Source: Pseudomonas sp. BBP2017 (GTDB taxonomy: Bacteria > Pseudomonadota > Gammaproteobacteria > Pseudomonadales > Pseudomonadaceae). Taken from it: a stretch of DNA of 64,000 bases. Numbering within the stretch: the first letter of the stretch is position 1; the number at the start of each line of letters is the position of its first letter. Position numbers and translations under genes: made by a program. Below, one piece after another: positions 25,617 through 33,631 of this stretch. The stretch is taken from the NCBI RefSeq assembly GCF_003024385.1, contig NZ_PVZN01000015.1:1-64000 (forward strand), written 5' to 3'. The notes beneath the pieces were generated by a model. It was not told the origin of the DNA. It saw nothing but the letters and a program-made list of their open reading frames with translations, and searched no databases.

Positions 25617-27338
25617 ATGCCCCAGCACTGGCCGGCCGCCGATATCGCCCGGATGATCCTCGATGGCTTCGACGATTACCGTGAGCATTTTCGCCAGATC
25701 ACCATCGGCGCCCGCGCCCGCTTCGAGCAGGCTCTGTGGCAACAGACCCAGAGCGCCTCGGCGGCGCGGATCAACCTGTATGAGGAAAAGGTCAGCGAGG
25801 TCAGCATTTGGTTGCATCAGGCATTCAACGCCGAGGTGTTGCTGGAGGTAGAGCAGTGGCCGTTGGTCAAAAGCGCTTATATCGGCCTGATCGACCCGCG
25901 TCTGGACGATGAACTGTCAGAGACCTGGTACAACTCGATCTTCTGCAGCCTGTTCAGTCACGACCTGATCAGCGATGGCTGCATGTTCATCCATACCACC
26001 CGGCCCTCGTTGCGCAGCCACGAGCGCGCAGCCCAGACTCGTACCTACCGGCCCCAGGGCGGCCTGGCCAGCATGCTGGCGCAAGTCTTCGACGACTATT
26101 GCTTCGACGTCGGCTATGGCAACCTTGCGGGCGACCTGGCCCGGCTCGAAGGGCAGCTACGCGAAAACCTGCCGGATTGGGTATGCAAGGACCCTGCGCT
26201 GGCCGTGGAATTGTTTACGCCTGTGTTGTACCGCAATAAAGGCGCTTACCTGGTCGGGCGCCTGTATACCCAGGATGAGCAGTGGCCGCTGGTGATCCCT
26301 TTGTTGCACCGTGAAGGCCACGGCATCGAGATCGACGCGCTGATCACTGATGAGGCCGAGGTATCGATCATCTTTTCCTTCACCCGTTCTTATTTCATGG
26401 TCGATGTGCCGGTACCGGCCGACTTTGTCAGCTTTCTCAAGCGCATCCTGCCGGGTAAGCACATCGCCGAGCTGTATACCTCGATCGGCTTCTACAAACA
26501 CGGCAAGTCGGAGTTCTACCGCGCCCTGATCAATCACCTGGCCAGCACCGACGACCGTTTCATCATGGCGCCTGGCGTGCGCGGCATGGTTATGAGCGTG
26601 TTCACCCTGCCGGGCTTCAACACGGTGTTCAAGATCATCAAGGACCGTTTCTCGCCGTCCAAGAGTGTCGATCGCGCCACGGTGATCGAGAAGTACCGCT
26701 TGGTGAAAAGCGTTGACCGTGTCGGGCGCATGGCCGATACCCAGGAGTTTTCCGACTTCCGTTTCCCCTTGAGCAAGTTTGAGCCCGAGTGCCTGGCCGA
26801 GTTGCTGGAGGTGGCGCCTTCGACGGTACAGGTGGAAGGCGACACCGTGCTGGTGCGCCACTGCTGGACCGAGCGGCGGATGACTCCACTCAACCTCTAC
26901 CTGGAAAGCGCCAACGATGCCCAGGTACGTGAAGCGCTGGAAGATTACGGTCTGGCCATCAAGCAGCTGGCGGCGGCGAATATCTTCCCCGGCGATATGT
27001 TGTTGAAGAACTTCGGCGTTACCCGCCATGGTCGGGTGGTGTTTTACGACTATGACGAAATCTGTTTTCTCACCGAGGTCAACTTTCGCTACATCCCGCC
27101 ACCGCGCTATCCCGAAGACGAGATGTCCGGTGAACCCTGGTATTCGATTGGTCCGCTCGACGTGTTTCCCGAAGAATTTCCGCCGTTCCTGTTTGCCGAC
27201 AGCGGGCAGCGGCGCCTGTTCAGCCAGTTGCATGGTGAGCTGTACGACGCCGATTACTGGAAGAGCCTGCAGGGGGCGATTCGGGGCGGTAAGGTGATTG
27301 ATGTGTTCCCTTACCGGCGCAAGGCGCGTGAATGCTGA
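25617..27338 (+). CDS. aceK: Isocitrate dehydrogenase kinase/phosphatase
   Basis: The 573-residue bifunctional enzyme phosphorylates and dephosphorylates isocitrate dehydrogenase, sending carbon into the glyoxylate shunt on acetate or fatty acids. The N-terminal regulatory part (IARMILDGFDDYREHFRQIT) and the C-terminal kinase-like part (GDMLLKNFGVTRHGRVVFYD, then YDEICFLTEVNFR) match AceK. Length is as expected. It stands alone, away from aceA/aceB, as usual in pseudomonads. Its nearest upstream neighbour is a divergent EamA gene. Confidence 0.95.
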   Translation: MPQHWPAADIARMILDGFDDYREHFRQITIGARARFEQALWQQTQSASAARINLYEEKVSEVSIWLHQAFNAEVLLEVEQWPLVKSAYIGLIDPRLDDELSETWYNSIFCSLFSHDLISDGCMFIHTTRPSLRSHERAAQTRTYRPQGGLASMLAQVFDDYCFDVGYGNLAGDLARLEGQLRENLPDWVCKDPALAVELFTPVLYRNKGAYLVGRLYTQDEQWPLVIPLLHREGHGIEIDALITDEAEVSIIFSFTRSYFMVDVPVPADFVSFLKRILPGKHIAELYTSIGFYKHGKSEFYRALINHLASTDDRFIMAPGVRGMVMSVFTLPGFNTVFKIIKDRFSPSKSVDRATVIEKYRLVKSVDRVGRMADTQEFSDFRFPLSKFEPECLAELLEVAPSTVQVEGDTVLVRHCWTERRMTPLNLYLESANDAQVREALEDYGLAIKQLAAANIFPGDMLLKNFGVTRHGRVVFYDYDEICFLTEVNFRYIPPPRYPEDEMSGEPWYSIGPLDVFPEEFPPFLFADSGQRRLFSQLHGELYDADYWKSLQGAIRGGKVIDVFPYRRKAREC

Positions 27339-27343
27339 AAAAG

Positions 27344-27368
27344 CATCGCGGGACAAGCCCGCCCCCCG
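27344..27368. repeat. Single REP unit
   Basis: GCATCGCGGGACAAGCCCGC and flanking C-run. It lies between aceK and the convergent DUF6279 gene, 5 bases after the aceK stop. Confidence 0.65.
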
Positions 27369-27370
27369 GC

Positions 27371-28240
27371 CTAACCCTGCATACACTTGAGCACACTGAA
27401 ATCTTTGCGCACCTGGCTCAGCTTCTGCTCCAGGTGCCGGCGCTGCTGTTCGCTGCTCTGGGCCATCAGATCAACCAACAGCTGCCGGGCTGCCTGTTCG
27501 CTGTGCTGACTGGCCTGGCGGTACTCCGGGGTCCACAGGGTTTCGCGGTTTTTCAGCAGTTGTTCAAGGCGTGACTGGAAACCATCACTTTTGCGCTGCT
27601 CCATGGCCTCACTGAAATGCGCCTGCCAGTTCGCCCGATTGGCGACCGACTCACGGCTCTGCTCACCCTGGCCTTGTGACCAGGCCATGATACGCAATTG
27701 CTGCTGCGGGCTAAGCTCACCCAGCCAGGGCGTCAGGCGCTTCTCCATGCGTTCGGCGCGCGCCGCGATCTGCCTGGCCAGGGGTGTTTTGACAAGCCTG
27801 GCCTGACGTTCATGAATGTCCGCAGTAAAGGCCTGGCGCATCTCGCGCACCTGTTCGTCGTCCATGGCCCGAAGCAACTGCGCCGCAGACGGAGTGATCT
27901 GATCCGTCACCCTGGCGATGGCCTGTTTCACTTCTTGCGTGCGGGCCTGCACTTGCTGATCGGTGACCTGGCCGTTGACGACCATCTGTCGGACTTCATC
28001 GATCCAGGTCAGGTATCCCGGCAATTGTGTGCGGCAATGCCAGGCCAGGTGCTGTTTCAGGCGCTGATTGAGCCAGGCCTTTTGCTGGCGGTTCATGTTC
28101 AGATAGTCGTTGAGCGACCACGGCACCAGTACATCAAGGTTGCGGTAGGCCAGGTCAATGCGGCTGCAAGCCACGGCCAGCAGGGCAGGGACGAGCAGGA
28201 GCAGGAAGGGGCGCAGGGACTTGTACAGGCAGGCGTACAT
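27371..28240 (-). CDS. DUF6279 family lipoprotein
   Basis: The 289-residue protein has a lipoprotein-type signal peptide (PFLLLLVPALLAVAC; Cys25 would be lipidated). A fully helical mature domain rich in Gln and Arg follows (RQQKAWLNQRLKQHLAWHCR, RQIAARAERMEKRL). This matches DUF6279, known from Pseudomonas and relatives without assigned function. It is expected to be anchored in the outer or inner membrane on the periplasmic side. It is convergent with aceK and divergent from the CvfB-like gene. Confidence 0.85.
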   Translation of the reverse strand: MYACLYKSLRPFLLLLVPALLAVACSRIDLAYRNLDVLVPWSLNDYLNMNRQQKAWLNQRLKQHLAWHCRTQLPGYLTWIDEVRQMVVNGQVTDQQVQARTQEVKQAIARVTDQITPSAAQLLRAMDDEQVREMRQAFTADIHERQARLVKTPLARQIAARAERMEKRLTPWLGELSPQQQLRIMAWSQGQGEQSRESVANRANWQAHFSEAMEQRKSDGFQSRLEQLLKNRETLWTPEYRQASQHSEQAARQLLVDLMAQSSEQQRRHLEQKLSQVRKDFSVLKCMQG

Positions 28241-28350
28241 GAGCGAATCCTTGCAGTGGCTTGCTTGTCTTTATAGAACAGCATGGCTGATTACGGTTCC
28301 TTTTGCCGGTTGGGTGTAGAATGCCGGCCTCGCAAAGAGGATTTCCGGAA

Positions 28351-29187
28351 ATGGCTTTAGTTGGGCGTTACAACAGTTTGCAAATCGTGAAACACACGGA
28401 CTTCGGCCTGTACCTGGACGGCGGCGCGGATGGCGAAATCCTCCTGCCTAACCGCTACATCCCCAAGGACACGCCCACCGAGGTCGAAGATTGGCTGAAC
28501 GTCTTCGTCTACCTGGACAGTGAAGACAAGCTGATCGCAACCACCGAAAAGACCAAGCTGCAGGTCGGTGAGTTCGCCAGCCTCAAGGTCAAGGAAATCA
28601 ACAGCATCGGCATCTTCCTCGACTGGGGCCTGCCCAAGGACCTGTTGATGCCGTACTCCGAAGAAAAGCGCCAGATGAAAGCCGGCGAATACTGCGTAGT
28701 GCATGCCTACCTGGACAAGCGCACCCGCCGCATTACCGCCACCGCACGTCTGGACCGCTACCTGGACAAGGTGCCGGCGACCTACAAGGTCGGCCAGGAG
28801 GTTGATCTGCTGGTGGTCGAAGAAACTCCGATGGGCTTCAAGGCGATCATCAACAACAAACACTGGGGTTTGATCCACAAGAACGAGGTGTTCAAGTTCC
28901 TGCGTTCGGGCAAGCAGGAGAAGGGTTACATCAAGGAGCTGCGCAGCGACGGCAAGATTGCCCTGAGCCTGCAGCCGATTGGTCAGGACCTGGCCAATAG
29001 CCTGAATGACAAGATCCTCGCCAAGCTCAAGGACGCCAACGGCGTGCTGCCGGTCAGCGACAAGAGCGACCCGCAACTGATCAGCGATATGTTCGGGGTC
29101 AGCAAGGGCAACTTCAAGAAGGCCATCGGCGCCTTGTACAAGGATGGCCGCATCGTCATCCACGCTGACCGCATCGAACTGGTCTGA
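28351..29187 (+). CDS. CvfB-like S1 RNA-binding protein
   Basis: The 278-residue protein has three tandem S1-like OB folds, with HTDFGLYLDGGADGEILLPN in the first and INSIGIFLDWGLPKDLLMPY in the second. A C-terminal winged-helix segment follows (SDPQLISDMFGVSKGNFKKA). This is the architecture of CvfB (YitL), an RNA-binding factor that affects virulence gene expression in Gram-positive bacteria; the role in pseudomonads is not known. ATG 28351 begins the first S1 fold. Its stop codon abuts that of the next gene on the other strand in a shared TGATCA. Confidence 0.9.
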   Translation: MALVGRYNSLQIVKHTDFGLYLDGGADGEILLPNRYIPKDTPTEVEDWLNVFVYLDSEDKLIATTEKTKLQVGEFASLKVKEINSIGIFLDWGLPKDLLMPYSEEKRQMKAGEYCVVHAYLDKRTRRITATARLDRYLDKVPATYKVGQEVDLLVVEETPMGFKAIINNKHWGLIHKNEVFKFLRSGKQEKGYIKELRSDGKIALSLQPIGQDLANSLNDKILAKLKDANGVLPVSDKSDPQLISDMFGVSKGNFKKAIGALYKDGRIVIHADRIELV

Positions 29188-29571
29188 TCAGACCTGGCGA
29201 AAGCCTGAAAAGCTCAGGTTTTCGCCACCTGGGCGCAGGTCCTGGAGCAGTGAGTCGCGGTCGGCGCTCAGGGCCAGGCTGATGGTCGAGCGCCGCTTGC
29301 CGGGGTGGCGCACTTCCATCTTCTCCAGATGGGCTTTGAGGAAATTCACCGGTACCTTCAAATGCTGCAGCTCGTCGGTCTCGGGCGTGTGCAGCAGCAG
29401 GTTGACCCAGTCGGCCGCCCCTTTGCGCAATACCAGTTTCACCGGCACATCGAACCACCACAGGCTGCGCTTGCTGTCGAGCACGGCGAACAGGGTGTTG
29501 TCGCTGGCGAGCACCGGTTTTTCCAGCTCCAGGTTGCGACGGGCGATGGCGGCGGGTTTGTCGAGTTTCAT
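29188..29571 (-). CDS. Conserved hypothetical protein (127 aa)
   Basis: The 127-residue soluble protein has a charged N-terminus (MKLDKPAAIARRNLELEKPV) and an alternating beta-strand pattern (LFAVLDSKRSLWWFDVPVKL). It has no signal peptide or recognised domain. The ATG is preceded by AGGAACC, and the whole frame has normal codon use. Its stop meets the stop of the CvfB-like gene directly. I do not recognise the family. Confidence 0.75.
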   Translation of the reverse strand: MKLDKPAAIARRNLELEKPVLASDNTLFAVLDSKRSLWWFDVPVKLVLRKGAADWVNLLLHTPETDELQHLKVPVNFLKAHLEKMEVRHPGKRRSTISLALSADRDSLLQDLRPGGENLSFSGFRQV

Positions 29572-29853
29572 GCAGGTTCCTACGGGTGACGCTTGAAAGG
29601 TCGACTATTGTGCTGGCAATGCGGTGAAACATAAAGCGGCGTCGCAATGCTGCAATCGCTTGATAAGCATTTGAAACTCCAGAGCAAGGCCATGGGTCCA
29701 CATACCTTTACGTTGGTAGCGTGTTAGTTCCTTTCAGGAGAGCGCTCATAAGTGGCAATCAACGGCTACTTGGCGTCGATCGTCGTTTAGACTTCAATGC
29801 AGACCTTAGTGAGGAGCCGAGCTCATGTCCCTCGAGCGGCGCAAGGAGACGCT

Positions 29854-30840
29854 ATGATTTTTCCCGACCTGCGCGGCTTGCCGTTGCATCGCGTGCTGGT
29901 GCGCACCGTCAAGGAGTTTCTCGATGACGAGATGTCTACCTATGCCTCGGCATTGGCCTACCAGATGCTGTTTTCGCTGTTTCCCTTCCTGTTGTTCCTG
30001 ATCGCGCTGATCGGCTTCCTGCACCTGCCGGACTTTTTTTCCTGGCTGCGCCTGCAGTCGGAGCTGGTGTTGCCGCCCCAGGCCCTGGAGCAAGTCAACC
30101 CGGTGATCGACCAGTTGCAGCAGTCCAAGGGCGGCCTGCTCTCGGTGGGTATTGTCATCGCCTTGTGGACGGCGTCGGCGGGCGTGCGGTTGATGATGAG
30201 CGCGATGAATGCGGCCTACGATGTGGTCGAAGGCCGCCCGGTGTGGAAGCGCTTTCCCTTGTCGGTGATTTATACCGTGGGCATCGCCGGCATGTTGCTG
30301 GTCAGCGCAGCCTTGATGGTGCTGGGGCCGCAGGTGATGGAATGGATTGCCTCGCAGATCGGCATGCAGGAATTCATTGTCACGGTGTGGACGATACTGC
30401 GCTGGCCGGCGATCATTATTTTGATGATGATGGCGGTGGCGTTGATCTATTACGTGATGCCGGATGTTAAACAGGAGTTTCGTTTTATCACCCCGGGCTC
30501 GGTGCTGGCCGTCGTGGTGTGGATCATCGCTTCATTGGGCTTCGGTTATTACGTCAAGGTCTTCGCCAACTACAATGCCATGTATGGCAGTATTGGTGCG
30601 ATCATCATTCTGCTGTTGTACTTCTATATTTCTGCTGCGGTTTTGTTATTAGGAGCAGAGATGAACGCGGTGATTGAGCATATGTCTGCCGAAGGCAAGA
30701 ATCCGGGTGATAAACAAGCCGGTGACACCCCCCACGAGCATGATAAAAAGCATGTTTCCGGGTTGGGACGCGATCACTCGCTCGATCACCTGGCCACGCC
30801 GGAAGGTGAACCCTTGAGTCGTACATCCCATGATTCGTGA
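29854..30840 (+). CDS. YihY/BrkB-family inner-membrane protein
   Basis: The 328-residue protein has about six membrane segments and the family hallmarks YASALAYQMLFSLFPFLLFL and IVIALWTASAGVRLMMSAMN. A GSIGAIIILLLYFYISAAVLLLGAEMN block follows in separate pieces near the C-terminus. Such proteins were once called RNase BN, but that activity belongs elsewhere; the actual role is unknown. A hydrophilic C-terminal tail rich in His and Asp overlaps the start of the deformylase gene by 11 bases. ATG 29854 has AAGGAG upstream. Confidence 0.9.
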   Translation: MIFPDLRGLPLHRVLVRTVKEFLDDEMSTYASALAYQMLFSLFPFLLFLIALIGFLHLPDFFSWLRLQSELVLPPQALEQVNPVIDQLQQSKGGLLSVGIVIALWTASAGVRLMMSAMNAAYDVVEGRPVWKRFPLSVIYTVGIAGMLLVSAALMVLGPQVMEWIASQIGMQEFIVTVWTILRWPAIIILMMMAVALIYYVMPDVKQEFRFITPGSVLAVVVWIIASLGFGYYVKVFANYNAMYGSIGAIIILLLYFYISAAVLLLGAEMNAVIEHMSAEGKNPGDKQAGDTPHEHDKKHVSGLGRDHSLDHLATPEGEPLSRTSHDS

Positions 30841-31369
30841 CATTCTGAAAATGGGCGACGAGCGCTTGCTGCGCATCGCCCCACCGGTACCGCAGCACCT
30901 GATCGGCAGTACCGAGCTGGAGCAGTTGATTGCCGACATGTTCGAGACCATGCACCATGTCGGCGGCGTTGGCCTGGCCGCGCCGCAGATCGGTGTTGAC
31001 CTGCAACTGGTGATTTTCGGCTTCGAGCGCAGCGAGCGTTATCCGGATGCCGAGCCGGTGCCGCAGACCATCCTGCTCAATCCGCTGATCACGCCCGTCG
31101 GTACAGAAGTGGAAGATGGCTGGGAAGGCTGCCTGTCCGTGCCGGGCCTGCGCGGTGTGGTGCCGCGTTTTCGCTGTATTCGTTATCAGGGTATCGACCC
31201 GCACGGCCAGGTGATCGATCGGCTTGCCGAGGGCTTTCATGCGCGGGTGGTGCAGCATGAATGCGATCACCTGATAGGGCGCTTGTACCCATCGCGTATC
31301 CACGACTTCAACAAGTTCGGCTACACCGAGGTGTTGTTTCCCGGGCTGGATCCTGCCGGCGACGATTGA
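30830..31369 (+). CDS. def: Peptide deformylase
   Basis: The 179-residue metalloenzyme removes formyl groups from nascent proteins. All three motifs are present: GVGLAAPQIG (residues 46-55), EGCLSVPG (99-106, metal ligand Cys101) and QHECDHLIG (142-150, ligands His143 and His147). It is not next to fmt, so this is likely the second deformylase of the genome. It overlaps the YihY gene by 11 bases at its start and the convergent GNAT gene by 49 bases at its end. Confidence 0.93.
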   Translation: MIRDILKMGDERLLRIAPPVPQHLIGSTELEQLIADMFETMHHVGGVGLAAPQIGVDLQLVIFGFERSERYPDAEPVPQTILLNPLITPVGTEVEDGWEGCLSVPGLRGVVPRFRCIRYQGIDPHGQVIDRLAEGFHARVVQHECDHLIGRLYPSRIHDFNKFGYTEVLFPGLDPAGDD

Positions 31370-31773
31370 GGCCGGGCCATTGCCAAGAGTGTCTTGCTGC
31401 GTTGGTAACGCACCAGACGTTCGGCCAGCGGGGCAGGTAGCTCAGTGCAGGGTGTGAAGCCTTGGCGCTGGTAGAAGGGTACGAGGTCGGGATGGCAGAA
31501 CAGCCAGGTCGTACCCTCGCTGCTGTGCATGGCCGTCTCGATCAAGTAGCGGGCAATCCCTCGGCCTCTCCAGTTTTGCGCCACCCATAACCCGGTCAGC
31601 CAGTCGCCGCCGGGTACCGGGGTCAGGCACAACGCCGCGACGATTTCCTCCGCACGAGCTACCCAGAGCTGCCCTTGAGCGGCTGCGCGCATGGACGAAC
31701 CCTGGGTTTTGTAGAATTTATTCAGCAGTGGCCGCTCGGGGCCGGTCAGCAGGCAGTAGCGTAAGGTGGTCAC
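31321..31773 (-). CDS. GNAT-family acetyltransferase
   Basis: The 150-residue protein has the acetyl-CoA binding motif NWRGRGIARYLIE (R-x-x-G-x-A form) and a late FYQRQGFTPCTELP segment, both typical of GNAT enzymes. The substrate is unknown. Its last 16 codons overlap the end of the deformylase gene on the opposite strand. The extra C-terminal tail (SSPAGSSPGNNTSV) is encoded wholly in that overlap and may not be important for the fold. Confidence 0.85.
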   Translation of the reverse strand: MTTLRYCLLTGPERPLLNKFYKTQGSSMRAAAQGQLWVARAEEIVAALCLTPVPGGDWLTGLWVAQNWRGRGIARYLIETAMHSSEGTTWLFCHPDLVPFYQRQGFTPCTELPAPLAERLVRYQRSKTLLAMARPQSSPAGSSPGNNTSV

Positions 31774-32059
31774 GGCGATTGTCCGGCAGGAGCTCTGGTC
31801 CGGGCTTTTACACCGACAGCAGCAACGTGTCGAGGGTGAAAGCCTTGAGCTATTGTTGCAGGTTTGGTAACAGTGAATGTTCGGTTCAGGGATTTAACCG
31901 TGTCGGGCAACTTGTAAACTATGTTTGTCCCCACAAAAAAGTAACAGTGGGACCGGTACTTCGTGTTATGTCCTTCGTGTCTGATGTAACAACTTCTCCG
32001 CGCCGCTGTTGGCCAATGAAGTCAATCGATTAGTTTGATTGCTTTGCAGGCTTATTGTT

Positions 32060-32317
32060 ATGAAAAGTTTACTTGTACTTGCCCTTGTCGGTGTTTCTTC
32101 TTTTGCCCTGGCTGACGAAGTTAGCACTGCCAGTGCTCAGCCAGTCGTTCAGCAGTACGATTATTCGACCAACCTGGATATTGCCAAGGTTATCAGTCTG
32201 TCGACTATTCCTAATGTCTGTGAAATCGTGCCGGCGACCATGGTCTACGAAGATCATCAAGGTCAGCGTCATACCCTTGAGTACCGCGCCATGGGTAACG
32301 GTTGCACCAACGGTTGA
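32060..32317 (+). CDS. DUF2790 family small secreted protein
   Basis: The 85-residue protein has a signal peptide (MKSLLVLALVGVSSFALA) and a DUF2790 domain: YDYSTNLDIAKVISLSTIPN, with two cysteines (IPNVCEIVP and MGNGCTNG) that may form a disulfide. The family is nearly restricted to Pseudomonas and includes copper- or stress-induced members; no molecular function is established. About 285 AT-richer bases upstream contain no gene and probably hold its promoter. ATG 32060 fits the signal peptide. Confidence 0.88.
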   Translation: MKSLLVLALVGVSSFALADEVSTASAQPVVQQYDYSTNLDIAKVISLSTIPNVCEIVPATMVYEDHQGQRHTLEYRAMGNGCTNG

Positions 32318-32324
32318 TCGCGCC

Positions 32325-33386
32325 TTATCGGCGCTCACGCTCCAGCAACTGGCGCTTGCGCTCAACGCCCCAACGGTAGCCCGAGAGGTTGCCGTCGCTG
32401 CGCACCACCCGGTGACAGGGGATGGCCACCGCCAGGGCGTTGGCCGCACAGGCCTGGGCCACGGCGCGCATCGCTTTGGGCGAGCCGATCTGTTGAGCGA
32501 TCTCGGCATAGCTGGCGGTTGTCCCCGCCGGGATTGTCCGCAAGGCCTGCCAGACCCGCTCCTGAAAGGCTGTACCGCGCAAGTCCAGCGGCAAATCCAG
32601 GCCAATCCCCGGCACCTCGATCAATCCCACCACTCGGGCCACCAGCGTTTCGAAGGCAGCATCGCCACCAAGCAAGTCGGCCTTGGGGAATTTGTCCTGC
32701 AAATCGTGCAGTAGTGCCTGTGGATCATCGCCGAGGAGGATCGCGCAAATACCGCGTTCGCTTTGTGCCACCAATATCGCGCCCAATGAACATTGACCGA
32801 TGGCAAAGCGGATAGCCATGTTGGCGCCGCCATCCCGATAGGCGCCCGGGGTCATGCCCAGGCGTGCATTGCTGGACTCGTAAAAACGACTGTTGGAATT
32901 GAAACCGGCCTCGTACAGAGCATCAGTGATGGTGTCGGAGTGGCGTAATTGCTTGCGTACCTTACTTGCTCGATGGGCTGAGGCATACGCCTTGGGCGTT
33001 ACCCCGGTAATGGTCTTGAACACCCGATGAAAGTGGAAAGGGCTCATGTTCAACTGCTCGGCCAGTTGATTGAGGCTGGGCGCTGACTCGGCGCTTTCAA
33101 TCAACAGGCAGGCGCGGGTGACTTGCGCGCGATGCTGTTCGGCCATCAGCGTCTGGTCTGCCGCCCGCCGTTTGCTCGGGCGATAGCCTGCGGCTTCGGC
33201 TTGTGCCGGGGTATCAAAGAACTCGACGTTGTCGATGCGCGGCAGGCGCGAGGTGCTGCTGGGCCGGCAGTACACACCGGTGGTGCGTACGGCATAGACA
33301 AATTCCCGGTCGGCTGCCGGGTCGCGGGCCAGGATCGCTTGCCAGCGTGGGTCGGTTTCGCTGATGCGGGGTTTGCCTTGGCGCAT
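32325..33386 (-). CDS. ada: Ada-type regulator/O6-alkylguanine-DNA alkyltransferase with defective N-Ada zinc site
   Basis: The 353-residue protein has the Ada order: N-terminal phosphotriester-sensor domain, AraC-type HTH (SLNQLAEQLNMSPFHFHRVF) and a C-terminal alkyltransferase with the IPCHRV motif (acceptor Cys324). In E. coli, Cys38, 42, 69 and 72 hold zinc. Here Cys40 (acceptor) remains, but the others read Ser44 (CRPSS), Ser71 and Arg74 (RPSKRR). The repair domain looks intact, while phosphotriester sensing is probably lost or changed. A deletion remnant of alkA lies just upstream on the same strand. Confidence 0.9.
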   Translation of the reverse strand: MRQGKPRISETDPRWQAILARDPAADREFVYAVRTTGVYCRPSSTSRLPRIDNVEFFDTPAQAEAAGYRPSKRRAADQTLMAEQHRAQVTRACLLIESAESAPSLNQLAEQLNMSPFHFHRVFKTITGVTPKAYASAHRASKVRKQLRHSDTITDALYEAGFNSNSRFYESSNARLGMTPGAYRDGGANMAIRFAIGQCSLGAILVAQSERGICAILLGDDPQALLHDLQDKFPKADLLGGDAAFETLVARVVGLIEVPGIGLDLPLDLRGTAFQERVWQALRTIPAGTTASYAEIAQQIGSPKAMRAVAQACAANALAVAIPCHRVVRSDGNLSGYRWGVERKRQLLERERR

Positions 33387-33462
33387 GCCGGGAACCTCTT
33401 GCTAAGTAGGGATAGGTTCAGATTAAGGCGATCATCGGCGAAGAAAACTCCGGGTCTTGCGT

Positions 33463-33588
33463 TCAAACTCGCGGATTAGGCACCCGCCACAGGTACCAGG
33501 CGGCAATGGTGCGGTAAGGCCGCCAGGCCTGACCGAGTTCAATCATCTGGCGGCGAGAGGGCTGCGTTTCCAGCCCTTGCAATCGCAT
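33463..33588 (-). pseudogene. alkA: Remnant of alkA (C-terminal 41 codons)
   Basis: The reverse frame ending at the TGA 33463-33465 reads RRQMIELGQAWRPYRTIAAW and YLWRVPNPRV. The AWRPYRTIAAWYLW stretch is the conserved C-terminal segment of 3-methyladenine DNA glycosylase II. Everything before about 33588 is missing, and an in-frame TGA lies four codons upstream of the MRLQG start. The fragment lies directly upstream of ada, where an intact alkA is found in related pseudomonads as far as I recall. Confidence 0.7.
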
Positions 33589-33631
33589 CGCCGGCTTTCA
33601 ATTGCTCGACCTGGTTGAACACGTTACTCAT
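33539..33631 (-). pseudogene. 5' fragment of a gene downstream of the MocR regulator
   Basis: An ATG overlapping the MocR stop (ATGA) opens MSNVFNQVEQLKAGD and then runs out of sense (AIARAGNAALSPPDD, stop at 33539) because the DNA switches to alkA sequence at about 33588-33600. It appears to be the first ~15 codons of a gene once coupled to the regulator. Its original product is unknown. Confidence 0.5.

Noticed and set aside
31940..31965. Second ECF-like promoter (AGTAAC-N16-CGTG) before the DUF2790 gene
   Set aside because: Only a partial match and about 95 bases from the start codon; could be chance in an AT-rich stretch.
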